A DNA stretch of 64,000 nt, from NCBI GenBank assembly GCA_017937485.1, contig JAGBDN010000090.1:23197-87196 (forward strand), given 5' to 3'. This DNA comes from Thermoguttaceae bacterium. Lineage in GTDB: Bacteria > Planctomycetota > Planctomycetia > Pirellulales > Thermoguttaceae. Shown piece by piece: positions 44,074-52,491 of the stretch. The notes below the pieces were generated by a model. That model did not search any database and was not told the origin of the DNA. It worked only from the letters and a program-made list of their open reading frames with translations. How positions within the stretch are numbered: the first letter of the stretch is position 1; the number at the start of each line of letters is the position of its first letter. A program made the position numbers and the translations under genes.

Positions 44074-45294
44074 ATGGAGAACGTTTTGAACGGCGGAAGG
44101 GGCGCCGCGGTCGACGCGACCGGCTCCGAATTTCGACTCGATCCCGCGACCGGGCGCTGGGCCCTGATCGCCGAAGGGCGCGGTTCTCGTCCGACGAATT
44201 TGGAGCCGAGCGGCGACAACGTCGCGAACGCGACGGTCGACGGCCCCGACTCTTTTTGTCCTTTTTGTCCCGGTTCGGAGTCGATGACGCCGCGCGTCAG
44301 CCTCATCGGGGCGCGCTTGGCCAACGGAAAAACGCTTTTCCGCGAGGCGGAGTCGGACGCCGAAGTCGACGGGTTGCGCTGGAACGTTCGCGTTTTTGAG
44401 AACAAATTCCCGATGTTTCGCCCGGCGAACGTCGTTTTGGGCGCGGCGAACGAACAACCGTCGGCGGCGTTCGAGGACGACGGCGCGGCGGCGCTCGAAG
44501 CGGGCGCGCTTTACCAAACGGCGACCGGGCTCGGCAAACACGAGGTGATCGTCGACTGCGACCGGCACGCTCGCGGTTGGAGCGATTTTTCCGACGCGGA
44601 AATCGAGTCGGCGTTTTTGGCGTTCCGTTGGCGCCTGCGCGCGTTGCGCGATTCCGGAAAATACGCTTACTCCTTTATTTTCAAGAACGTCGGTTCCGAC
44701 GCCGGCGCGTCGCAGGGGCACTCGCACTGCCAGCTGACCGCGACGAACTTCCTTCCGCCGGACGTCCGCGTCGAGGTCGAGCGCCTGATCCGTTACGAAC
44801 GGGGCCGCAAAGCGCGCGGCGAGGAACTCGGCTTTTGGGACGCGCTCTTAAACGCCGAATTGGCCGACGGTTCGCGAATCGTCGCCGAGACGGAGCGTTT
44901 CGTCGCGCTTTGCCCGTTCGCGAGTCGTTTCCCGATGGAAGTCGCGATTTGGCAGCGTTTCGACGGTTTCTTCGAAGACGCCGACGACGCGACGGTTTCC
45001 GAGTTGGCCCGACTTTCCCGCGATTTGGTCGCCGCGCTCGAACGTTCTCGCCGTCGTTTCGACGCGAAAGAAGGGGCGGAACTGGCGCACAACGTCGTTT
45101 TCCGCAACGCGCCGAGTCGCCTCGACGGTTCGCTCGCCGAAGGCGCCGGACTTTTCCGACCGCGTTGGTTGATTTTGCCGAGTTTGGCGAAAAAAGCCGG
45201 GTACGAGCAGGGGAGCGGCGTCGACGTCAACCCGATTTCGCCGGAGACCGCCGCCGAACGGTTGCGCGCCGTTTGGAACGACGCCGAAATTTAA
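44074..45294 (+). CDS. Galactose-1-phosphate uridylyltransferase (GalT family)
   Basis: 406 residues from the ATG at 44074; an open frame extends further upstream without a good ribosome site, so the start is uncertain. The enzyme transfers UMP between hexose 1-phosphates in the Leloir pathway. Zinc-type Cys motif FCPFCPGSE and the active-site HxHxQ (GHSHCQLTATNFLPP) are visible, with FENKFPMF between them and a second-half AHNVVFRNAP. GalT members of this branch may also be ADP-glucose or other nucleotidyl transferases. It is followed by an MFS transporter, consistent with sugar use. Confidence 0.88.
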   Translation: MENVLNGGRGAAVDATGSEFRLDPATGRWALIAEGRGSRPTNLEPSGDNVANATVDGPDSFCPFCPGSESMTPRVSLIGARLANGKTLFREAESDAEVDGLRWNVRVFENKFPMFRPANVVLGAANEQPSAAFEDDGAAALEAGALYQTATGLGKHEVIVDCDRHARGWSDFSDAEIESAFLAFRWRLRALRDSGKYAYSFIFKNVGSDAGASQGHSHCQLTATNFLPPDVRVEVERLIRYERGRKARGEELGFWDALLNAELADGSRIVAETERFVALCPFASRFPMEVAIWQRFDGFFEDADDATVSELARLSRDLVAALERSRRRFDAKEGAELAHNVVFRNAPSRLDGSLAEGAGLFRPRWLILPSLAKKAGYEQGSGVDVNPISPETAAERLRAVWNDAEI

Positions 45295-45420
45295 CGACCG
45301 CCCGACTTGAACGGCTTCGAAGCGTTTCGGAGGCGGCGTTTGCAATTCGAGCGACGCCGCCGACCGCGCGGCGTTTTCTCGACAAAACTTGTCGACTTTA
45401 ATTTCTTAAAGGAGAGGAAA

Positions 45421-46815
45421 ATGCCGCGTTCGTCGTCGAGCGAAAAGCGCGTTCCGGACGTTCCGCGTCCGGCGAAACCGATTTCGTCGTTTTACCGTTG
45501 GGAGTTGCTCGCGCTTCTCTTTTTGGCGTACTTCTTCCATCAGTCCGACCGCGCGATTTACGGCGTCGTCGCGACGTCGATTAAGTCGGAGTTCCATTTG
45601 AGCGACCAAACGCTCTATATGACGCGAACGATTATGTTCGCGCTGATGGCGTTGGTCGTTCCGCTGGCCGGTTTCGTTGGCGACAAAGCGAACAAACGCA
45701 AGCTCTTGATCGGCTGTCTTTTCTGTTGGAGCGCGGCGACGCTCTTGACCGGCGCGTCGTGGAGCGTGTTGGCGTTGATTCTTTTCAACAGCGTCGGCTT
45801 GGTCGTCGCGGAGGCGTTTTACGGCCCGGCGTCGACGAGTCTCATCGCGTCGTATCACAAGGAAACGCGGTCGGTAGCGTTGTCGATTCATCAGACGGCG
45901 GTTTATTTAAGCGTTATCTTCTGCGGCTTGGTCGGCGGTTGGTTGAGCGAACATTTGAGCTGGCGCGCGGCGTTTTGGACGTTCGGCGCGATCAGCGTTT
46001 TGATCGGCGGTCTCCTAATTTGGCGGCTCCGCGACCCGGCGAAAGACGGCGGCTCGAGCGACGGCGAAACGTCGAAGTCGAGCGGCGACAAAGTTTCGGT
46101 CGGCGAGTTCCTCGGAATGATTTTCCGCAATCCGTCGGCGCTTTGCTTGACGGTCGGTTTTACCGCGATCGTGTTCGTCAACAACGCTTATTTAAACGTC
46201 GTTCCGAAGTTCCTCCAAGACCGTTTCGCGCTGACGCCGACGAGCGCCGGTTTTCACGGGATGTTTTGGCACCATATCGCGGCGTTAATCTTCATCTTCG
46301 TCGGCGCGTCGTTGAGCGACCGAGTTTCGCGCCGTTTTCCGACGTTCCGTCCGAAATTGCAATGCTTGGCGATGGCGCTCGGCGTTCCGGTCGTCGCGGC
46401 GATGGGGCGGGCCGGTTCTCCGGAGGCGCTTTTCGGACTCTTCTTCTTGATGGGCGTTTGCCGCGGTTTTTACGAATGCAACACGCACGCGGCGGTTTTC
46501 GAGACGGTTCCGGCGAAGTACCGTTCGACGACGGTCGGCTTTATGATTATGTTCGCGTTCCTGATCGGTTCTTGGTCGGCGCAGATGGTCGGGGCGTTCG
46601 TCGACTCGGCGGTCGCGGCGTCGGTCGCGGAGCTTGGCGAAGAGGCGGGTCGGGCGCAAGGGTACGTCGACGGTTACCGAACCGCTTTTACCGCCTTGTC
46701 TTGCGCGTGGCTGATCGGCGCGGTTTGCGTCGGCGTCGCGGCGTTCGGAACCTTCGCGAAAGACCGCCAAAAACGCCTCGACGCGGAAGCCGCCGAGGCG
46801 AACGAAGCCGCGTAA
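45421..46815 (+). CDS. Major facilitator superfamily transporter
   Basis: 464 residues with about 12 hydrophobic segments. The loop 2-3 signature is GDKANKRKLLIGCLF; the second half has SDRVSRRFPTF. The N-terminus (WELLALLFLAYFFHQSDRAI) and length match the anion:cation or sugar-acid symporter branch (ACS type). The central loop is hydrophilic with Ser/Gly/Asp (KDGGSSDGETSKSSGDK). Inner-membrane uptake of a sugar or organic acid is likely. The start is fixed by AAAGGAGAGGAAA just before the ATG; a frame extension upstream is not used. A strong terminator follows. Confidence 0.92.
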   Translation: MPRSSSSEKRVPDVPRPAKPISSFYRWELLALLFLAYFFHQSDRAIYGVVATSIKSEFHLSDQTLYMTRTIMFALMALVVPLAGFVGDKANKRKLLIGCLFCWSAATLLTGASWSVLALILFNSVGLVVAEAFYGPASTSLIASYHKETRSVALSIHQTAVYLSVIFCGLVGGWLSEHLSWRAAFWTFGAISVLIGGLLIWRLRDPAKDGGSSDGETSKSSGDKVSVGEFLGMIFRNPSALCLTVGFTAIVFVNNAYLNVVPKFLQDRFALTPTSAGFHGMFWHHIAALIFIFVGASLSDRVSRRFPTFRPKLQCLAMALGVPVVAAMGRAGSPEALFGLFFLMGVCRGFYECNTHAAVFETVPAKYRSTTVGFMIMFAFLIGSWSAQMVGAFVDSAVAASVAELGEEAGRAQGYVDGYRTAFTALSCAWLIGAVCVGVAAFGTFAKDRQKRLDAEAAEANEAA

Positions 46816-46854
46816 TCGGCGCAAACGATATAACTTGATCGCGCGTTAAGAAAC

Positions 46855-46912
46855 AAGCGCGAAATCATTCCTCTTTTTCATCGATTGAGTTGAAATGATT
46901 TCGCGTTTTCTT
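46855..46912 (+). terminator. Terminator of the MFS gene
   Basis: CGCGAAATCATT (46858-46869) pairs perfectly with AATGATTTCGCG (46894-46905); A-T and G-T pairs extend the stem. TTTTCTTT follows. A strong intrinsic terminator. Confidence 0.9.
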
Positions 46913-46973
46913 TATGATAAAAAAGGCGGTTTTTCTATTGAATTACCGAAACGACGAATTACGAGTCGTTGGT

Positions 46974-47002
46974 TTGTTATATTTTGGAACAAACGTTATA
47001 AC
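46974..47002 (+). promoter_or_regulatory. Promoter with inverted repeat before the caspase gene
   Basis: TTGTTA at 46974-46979 and TATAAC at 46997-47002 with 17 bp between. GTTATA (46976-46981) and TATAAC (46997-47002) are an inverted repeat that overlaps both boxes, so a dimeric repressor could bind here; this is inference. Confidence 0.55.
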
Positions 47003-47056
47003 CGCGCGGTTACAAATGTGAAATAATCGACTTAGACGTAGTGAAAAAGGCAAAAA

Positions 47057-49609
47057 ATGAGCAAGGGAAAATCACGACGACGGTCTTGGAAAATTGGCGA
47101 TATATTTGCGATGAATCTACTGTTTATCGCAATTGCCGTATTTATTGGCGTTTGCCTTTGGCGTATGCAAACGTCGTCTACGAACAGCCTGGAACCAACG
47201 GCAAACGACGAGAAGAAAACGTCGGGCGTCGACCGCGCGGTTTTGATTGGCGTCGACGATTATCTCTATTTTGGCGACTTAAAGTACGCGAGCGCCGACG
47301 TGGACTTGATTCGCGAACGCTTGGAGTATCTTGGGTTTAAGCCGGAAAATATCGTTTCGATAACAACAAAAGCGGGGGAACGCGATTCCAACCTGCTTCC
47401 AAGTTCTAGAAATATCGAGCGCGCGTTGACGAAGATGATCGACGCGACCGGCCCGAACGACGCGATTTTTGTTTTCTTGTCCGGACACGGTTTTCAAACG
47501 GACGACTTTGGCGGTTATTCGCCTTACATTGGTTTTGCGCCTTACGATGCGACGGCGACGAACGGCGTCGTTGATTTTGCCGCGACTTACTCGCTTTCAA
47601 AACTTTTTAAACGTTTATCGGAAACGAAAGCGCGTTTTAAGTGGATTGTTGTCGACGCGTGTCGGGAAGACGTCAAATCGCGCTCGGAAGAAATGTTATT
47701 AGCGACGAATCGGCGTACGCGCGGCGGTCTAAGCGACGGCAAAACGCAAGCGTCGGCGGCGTTGGGGCGGTTGAACGCGCCGACCGGATCGGTGTTGTTG
47801 CAAAGTTGCGACGCGGGACAATTTAGTTACGAATACGATGAATTGCGACACGGCGTCTTTACTTACCATTTTGCTCAAAGTTTGAGTGAAGAAGGGGATG
47901 TGAACCAAGACGGCGACGTTAGGCTTTTAGAAGCGCTTAATAAAACGGGTGAAGCGGTCGAAACGGCGACAAATCATAAGCAGACGCCGCATTTTGTGTA
48001 CGATTCGGTCAATTTTAAATTGTTTTCTTATATTCCCGGCAGCGCGGCGGGCGATTGGAACGGCGCGGTGCGCGCGGGAGAACGCAAGACGTTGAATATC
48101 GCGGGAATAGAGGTGGGATTTTGTTGGGCGCCGCCGGGAGTTTTTACGATGGGAACGCCGGAGACCGAGCCCGAGCGTTGCGAGCCATACGAAACGTTGC
48201 GAGAAGTAACCTTAACGCAGGGGTTTTGGTTAATGGAAACGGAAACAACGCAAAAGCTTTGGACGGCGGTCGTTGGGGAAAATCCGAGCGAGTTTACTCT
48301 CAAAAAACGACCGTATGAGATGCGCGGACTTGATACGACGAGTTTTCCCGTTGAAAGCGTTAACTGGCACGATTGTTGCGCGTTTGCCGAGAAATTAAAC
48401 GCCAATAATTGCGCGCCGGAGGGATGGAAGTTCGCCTTGCCAACGGAAGCGCAATGGGAGTACGCGTGTCGCGCTGGAACGTCGACGGCTTTTTTCTGGG
48501 GCAATTCGTTGAACGGAGACAGAGCTAACTGCGATGGCGTGAATTATCCGTACCAAATGGAAGCCGGCGTTAATATGGGGCGTCCGGCTAACGTGGGGAG
48601 TTATCCGAAGAACCCTTGGGGGTTCTACGATATGAACGGCAACGTCGAAGAGTGGTGCGCGGATATTTTCGGAACCTATTCCGACGACCCTGTCGTCGAC
48701 CCGACCGGCGCGGCTGAAGGCAAGGATCGCGCTTTGCGGGGCGGCGGTTGGCGCGGACGAGCGAAATATTGTCGCTCCGGCAATCGGTTTAATTTCGACC
48801 CGAATAAACGTTTCGCCGCGAACGGTTGCCGTTTGGCGTTGATTCCGGACGGCGCGGCGTCGAGCGACGCCGGAAACGCTGCGAACGCCGACGGCGTAAC
48901 GCAAGTAACCAAGCATAAAAACGAAGCTGAACGGCTCTATCGCGAAGGGCGCGCGTTGGCGTTGGGGCTCGACGGACGTAAAGTCGATCGGACGACTGCT
49001 TTGGAAGCGTTGGAGAAGGCGGTTGACTTGGGGGCGCTCGACGCTCAGGCGGAGTTGGCGGCGTTGTCTTTGGAAAGCGTCGACGGCGCGCCGGCGAATT
49101 TCGAAAAAGCGTTCAATATGGCCGAAGACCCGGCAAACGACGGTAATCCTTTAGCGCAAAATGTGTTGGCAATTTGCTATCGCGACGGTTTGGGCGTCGG
49201 TAAGGACGCGGCGCGCGCGGAAGAATATTTTAAAAAGGCGTGCGAAGGGTTCGCGAAACTCGCCGAACAAGGCGACGCGCCGACGCTTTATATCTTAGGC
49301 GAGCGGTATGCGAACGGCGAAGGCGTCGAGCAAAACCTCGAGACTGCGACGAAACTCTTCCGTCAAGCGGCGGATGCGGATTACCTTCCGGCGATTTTTC
49401 GTTTTGCCGAGTGTTGCGCGACCGGCGTCGGCGTCGAATCGAACGTCGAGGAAGCGACGGCGCGGTTGCGCAAAGCGGCGGAATCGGTAAATTGCGACTT
49501 AACCGCGCTCCGAAAAATCGCGGAAAAATTCGGGCTTGATTGGGAAAAAATCGCGCTGGAAAAAGAAGCGGAGTCGGCGAGCGAAACGGAAACGACGGAA
49601 ACGCCGTAA
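47057..49609 (+). CDS. Membrane-anchored caspase-like / FGE-fold / Sel1-repeat fusion protein
   Basis: 850 residues. A basic N-terminus and one membrane helix (about 17-36, MNLLFIAIAVFIGVCLW) anchor it with the rest outside the cytoplasm. A caspase-like peptidase (C14) covers 58-325 with His144 (LSGHGFQ) and Cys202 (IVVDACRED); a second block SCDAGQFSYEY then GVFTYHFAQSL is typical of the family. Residues 345-597 are an FGE-sulfatase fold (MGTPETEPE, PVESVNWHDCCAFAEKLN, LPTEAQWEYACRAGT, MNGNVEEWCAD, LRGGGWRG, ending GCRLALIP). The paired Cys of true formylglycine enzymes is not evident, so it may be a ligand-binding domain. Residues 622-812 are a Sel1 module with the same N-cap (LYREGRALALG) as the proteins at 1-7688. 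Its base composition is less GC-rich than its neighbours. Role unknown; a proteolytic effector or sensor is plausible. Confidence 0.93.
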   Translation: MSKGKSRRRSWKIGDIFAMNLLFIAIAVFIGVCLWRMQTSSTNSLEPTANDEKKTSGVDRAVLIGVDDYLYFGDLKYASADVDLIRERLEYLGFKPENIVSITTKAGERDSNLLPSSRNIERALTKMIDATGPNDAIFVFLSGHGFQTDDFGGYSPYIGFAPYDATATNGVVDFAATYSLSKLFKRLSETKARFKWIVVDACREDVKSRSEEMLLATNRRTRGGLSDGKTQASAALGRLNAPTGSVLLQSCDAGQFSYEYDELRHGVFTYHFAQSLSEEGDVNQDGDVRLLEALNKTGEAVETATNHKQTPHFVYDSVNFKLFSYIPGSAAGDWNGAVRAGERKTLNIAGIEVGFCWAPPGVFTMGTPETEPERCEPYETLREVTLTQGFWLMETETTQKLWTAVVGENPSEFTLKKRPYEMRGLDTTSFPVESVNWHDCCAFAEKLNANNCAPEGWKFALPTEAQWEYACRAGTSTAFFWGNSLNGDRANCDGVNYPYQMEAGVNMGRPANVGSYPKNPWGFYDMNGNVEEWCADIFGTYSDDPVVDPTGAAEGKDRALRGGGWRGRAKYCRSGNRFNFDPNKRFAANGCRLALIPDGAASSDAGNAANADGVTQVTKHKNEAERLYREGRALALGLDGRKVDRTTALEALEKAVDLGALDAQAELAALSLESVDGAPANFEKAFNMAEDPANDGNPLAQNVLAICYRDGLGVGKDAARAEEYFKKACEGFAKLAEQGDAPTLYILGERYANGEGVEQNLETATKLFRQAADADYLPAIFRFAECCATGVGVESNVEEATARLRKAAESVNCDLTALRKIAEKFGLDWEKIALEKEAESASETETTETP

Positions 49610-49771
49610 GTTCCCGGTAATTAACGTTTTCCGCGCGAGCAAGTAGGGGCGTCGATAAAAACGTCGAAACGACGCTCGCTTGGAAAACGACGCGGACGAC
49701 GCGATAAGCGGCGTCGACAACGGGCTTATTGACCTTTGGAGTGGTGTTGACTTTATAAGAAAGGAAAAGCG

Positions 49772-51640
49772 ATGGAAACTTCGTTCGAACGCGCGGCGAC
49801 GCCGTTGGAAAAGGCCGAGGATTTTATTCAAAACGAGACGCAGTTTCACTTGGGCGCGCTGACGACGGAGCGGTCGCACCCGAAGACGCGGACGCTCTCG
49901 CAAACGCTCGAAACCGACGTCGCGGCCGGGATGCGCCAACTCTTTTCGGTCGACGACGATATTCCGCCGGTTCTGAAAAAAACGATCGCGTCGCCGGAGT
50001 TTGCCGCGCTCGAAACCGCGATTTATAAGGCGTTAAGCGCCGGCGGTCGCGTCTCGTTCAGCGGGTGCGGCGCGACCGGGCGCCTCTCGATCCTCCTCGA
50101 CGCCGCGAACAAAAAGTTCTGCCGAACGAGCGCCGAAAAGTTGCCGAACCGCGCCGAGTTTTTCCGAACGCTCGCCGCGCAAACAAACGCCGTGATGACC
50201 GGCGGCGACTTCGCGCTGATTCGCTCCGTCGAAAGTTTCGAAGACTTTATCTCCTTTGGCCGCAAACAGTTCGAGCAAGCGGGAATCGGCCCGAACGACG
50301 TTCTCGTCGCGATCAGCGAAGGGGGCGAAACGTCGTCGGTCATCGGAACGATTTTCGCCGCCGTCGACGCCGGGATTCCCGCGTTCTTCCTCTTCAACAA
50401 CCCGAGCGACCTGATGGCGTCTCGTGTCGAACGGTCGCGCCAAGTAATTGAAGACGAACGAGTTACCGTCGTTAACCTGACGACCGGCCCGATGGCGATC
50501 GCCGGGTCGACGCGAATGCAAGCGACGACGATTGAGCTTCTCGTCGCCGGATTTGCGTTCGAAACCGCCGTTACTAAACGACTTAAAGAAACGCTAACCG
50601 CCGACGAGTTCGCCGCGCTCGGGTTCGAGGAAAAGTCGCCGACCGAAAAAGCGGAGGCGTTCGACGCGCTTCTCGAAGCGATTCGTTCCAATGCAAACGT
50701 CGAAACGGCGGCGTCTTACGTCGAGTTTGAAACGGACGTTTACCGGCGCGGCGGGCGGATTACTTACTTTGCGCGCGATTACGAACTCGACATTTTCACC
50801 GACACGACGGAGCGTTCGCCGACGTTCAAAATCCCGCCGTTCCGTTCGCTCGACGAGACGGAAGCGCCCGCGCCGTGGGCGTTTGTGAAAGACCCGCTGC
50901 GCTCGGCGAAGGACGCGTGGATTTGGCTTCTCGGCGGGGTCGAACCGCGCTGTCTCGAATGGACGCCGGACGATTACCGCGCGATGGGCGGGACGTCGGC
51001 GCAAATCCTTGACCCGCCGAAGATTGGGCGCGCCGCCGTGTACCGTTTCCCGATCGGGAACGAGGCCGACCCGTCGCGAACGGAGGTTTCGCCGAACGCC
51101 GCCGTCGCGGTGTTGGCCGACGCGGGGACGCAAATTTGGGGCGACGCCGCCGACGAGTGGTTCGCCGCGTATGAGAAGGGCGCGGAGCCGTTCGAGCAAA
51201 AAATCGCGTTTTTGGTCGAAAATACGCTCGCCGCAAGCGCTTGCGCCGGAACGGGTTGTGGTTGCTCTTGCGACGTCGAGAAACGTAAAACGGTCGAGGG
51301 CGCCCGCGTTTTCAAATTTAAAGCGCCGATGGTTGCGACGCCGCTCGACGTTTTCGCGCACATCGCCCTAAAACTCGCGCTGAACAATATTTCGAGCGCG
51401 ACGATGGGCAAGTTCGGCCGCCTGAACGGGAACTGGATGGCGCACGTCGACGCGACGAACAAAAAGCTGATCGACCGCAGCGTCCGTCTCGTTTCCGAAA
51501 TTGCTAAAGTCGATTATCGAACGGCTTGCGTCGCGATTTTTGAAGCGCTCGACGAAATGGAGAGCTGGCCGCTCGACCGCAAAAAGACGATTTCCCCGGC
51601 GGCTTACGCGGTCGAAAAATTGACGAAAAAGAACGCGTAA
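49772..51640 (+). CDS. Double-length MurQ/GKRP-like SIS-domain protein
   Basis: 622 residues; MurQ etherases are about 300, while glucokinase regulatory protein is about 625. Family motifs: TERSHPKTRTL at the start, the first sugar-phosphate site GCGATGRLSILLDAANKKF, DVLVAISEGGETSSVIG, and the C-terminal LNNISSATMGKFGRLNGNW with ATNKKLIDRSVRLV. A second SIS-like region lies at about 300-480. An unusual Cys cluster (SACAGTGCGCSCDV, near 490-503) could bind a metal. It may cleave MurNAc 6-phosphate ether or only sense sugar phosphates. Start is fixed by AAAGGAAAAGCG. A strong terminator follows. Confidence 0.88.
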   Translation: METSFERAATPLEKAEDFIQNETQFHLGALTTERSHPKTRTLSQTLETDVAAGMRQLFSVDDDIPPVLKKTIASPEFAALETAIYKALSAGGRVSFSGCGATGRLSILLDAANKKFCRTSAEKLPNRAEFFRTLAAQTNAVMTGGDFALIRSVESFEDFISFGRKQFEQAGIGPNDVLVAISEGGETSSVIGTIFAAVDAGIPAFFLFNNPSDLMASRVERSRQVIEDERVTVVNLTTGPMAIAGSTRMQATTIELLVAGFAFETAVTKRLKETLTADEFAALGFEEKSPTEKAEAFDALLEAIRSNANVETAASYVEFETDVYRRGGRITYFARDYELDIFTDTTERSPTFKIPPFRSLDETEAPAPWAFVKDPLRSAKDAWIWLLGGVEPRCLEWTPDDYRAMGGTSAQILDPPKIGRAAVYRFPIGNEADPSRTEVSPNAAVAVLADAGTQIWGDAADEWFAAYEKGAEPFEQKIAFLVENTLAASACAGTGCGCSCDVEKRKTVEGARVFKFKAPMVATPLDVFAHIALKLALNNISSATMGKFGRLNGNWMAHVDATNKKLIDRSVRLVSEIAKVDYRTACVAIFEALDEMESWPLDRKKTISPAAYAVEKLTKKNA

Positions 51641-51680
51641 GTATTTTCGGTGAAACGGTTTGCGCTTGATTAAGCGGAAG

Positions 51681-51715
51681 CGCCGCGACTCGATCCGTCG
51701 AGCGCGGCGTTTTTT
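51681..51715 (+). terminator. Terminator of the MurQ-like gene
   Basis: CGCCGCG (51681-51687) pairs with CGCGGCG (51703-51709), with an inner CTCGA/TCGAG helix, followed by six T residues. A strong intrinsic terminator. Confidence 0.92.
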
Positions 51716-51797
51716 ATCGACGGCGCCGTTTGACGGCGCGTCGTTTCGTTTCGTTGACGCGACGCCGCGGAGCGACCCGCCCGACGTCGTAAAGTTT

Positions 51798-52235
51798 TTA
51801 ATCTTCGTCGCTTAATTTTAAAATCGACGTTTCTCGTTCCGCGACGTATTGCGCGACGCCGGTTAATAACGCGTCGACGTTTTCGAAGTAGAGCCAAACG
51901 ACGCCGCGTTCTAAGCAAATCTTTTTAAACGTTTTACCGACGTATTTGTCGAAAAAGTCGCTCGTCCAAACGACTGCGCCGTCGTCGTAAACGACGCGAA
52001 GAGCGTCGACGTCGGCGCCGAGTTCCGCGGGGCGGTCGACGAAAACTTCGCCCCGAAGTCGAGCGTCGACGACGCGGAGCCGAAGAAAACGTCCGTTTGC
52101 AAATTCGACGGTTAAAGAAGTTGCGTCGTAATGAAATCGTCGCGTTTGGGCGCCGAGAAGGGTTTCGATATTTTCGACGCGATTAACTCGCGATTTCCCG
52201 TATTCGAGCGCGTCGACCGCCGCTTGCCCAAACAA
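51798..52235 (-). CDS. Unknown protein, start uncertain
   Basis: 145 residues from a TTG at 52235. The frame stays open and protein-like further upstream (NISNITTYCDDDSRVFP), with ATA at 52283-52281 where an ATG would be expected, but no normal start codon or ribosome site, so the start codon may be mutated or ATA/TTG may be used. The protein looks beta-rich (YDATSLTVEFANGRFLRLRV, DDGAVVWTSDFFDKYVG) and ends with a helical segment and acidic tail. No domain recognised. It is isolated between terminators. Confidence 0.6.
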   Translation of the reverse strand: MFGQAAVDALEYGKSRVNRVENIETLLGAQTRRFHYDATSLTVEFANGRFLRLRVVDARLRGEVFVDRPAELGADVDALRVVYDDGAVVWTSDFFDKYVGKTFKKICLERGVVWLYFENVDALLTGVAQYVAERETSILKLSDED

Positions 52236-52373
52236 AGGAAAGACGCGGGAATCGTCGTCGCAATACGTTGTAATATTTGATATGTTCGGTTTTCTTTCTC
52301 TTGTTCTAAGCGTTTATATTCGACGTCGCCGACGAACGTTAAACGCGACCGTTGACGACGTTAGAGCGTTTTC

Positions 52374-52466
52374 AAAACGCGACGCCGAGTTTGTCTCAAC
52401 GCGTCGCGTTTTTTAGGAATCGTCGACGGCGCGACGGAAGAAACGTTCGGTTCCGTCGCGTCGTTT
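52374..52466. terminator. Two hairpins after the GH39-like gene
   Basis: AAAACGCGACGC (52374-52385) pairs with GCGTCGCGTTTT (52401-52412), symmetric and able to act on both strands. A second hairpin, GCGACGGAA (52431-52439) with TTCCGTCGC (52451-52459), is followed by seven T residues on the plus strand. Confidence 0.75.
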
Positions 52467-52491
52467 TTTTATCTTTGACGTCGACGTCGCG

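Noticed and set aside
48700..49000. Diversity-generating retroelement variable region at the end of the FGE domain
   Set aside because: FGE folds are frequent targets of such elements, but the FGE part is internal, followed by a Sel1 module, and no reverse transcriptase or template repeat is visible in the window.
49772..51640. Glucosamine-6-phosphate synthase (GlmS) because of SIS-like parts
   Set aside because: No N-terminal glutaminase Cys and the MurQ/GKRP signatures at both ends fit better.
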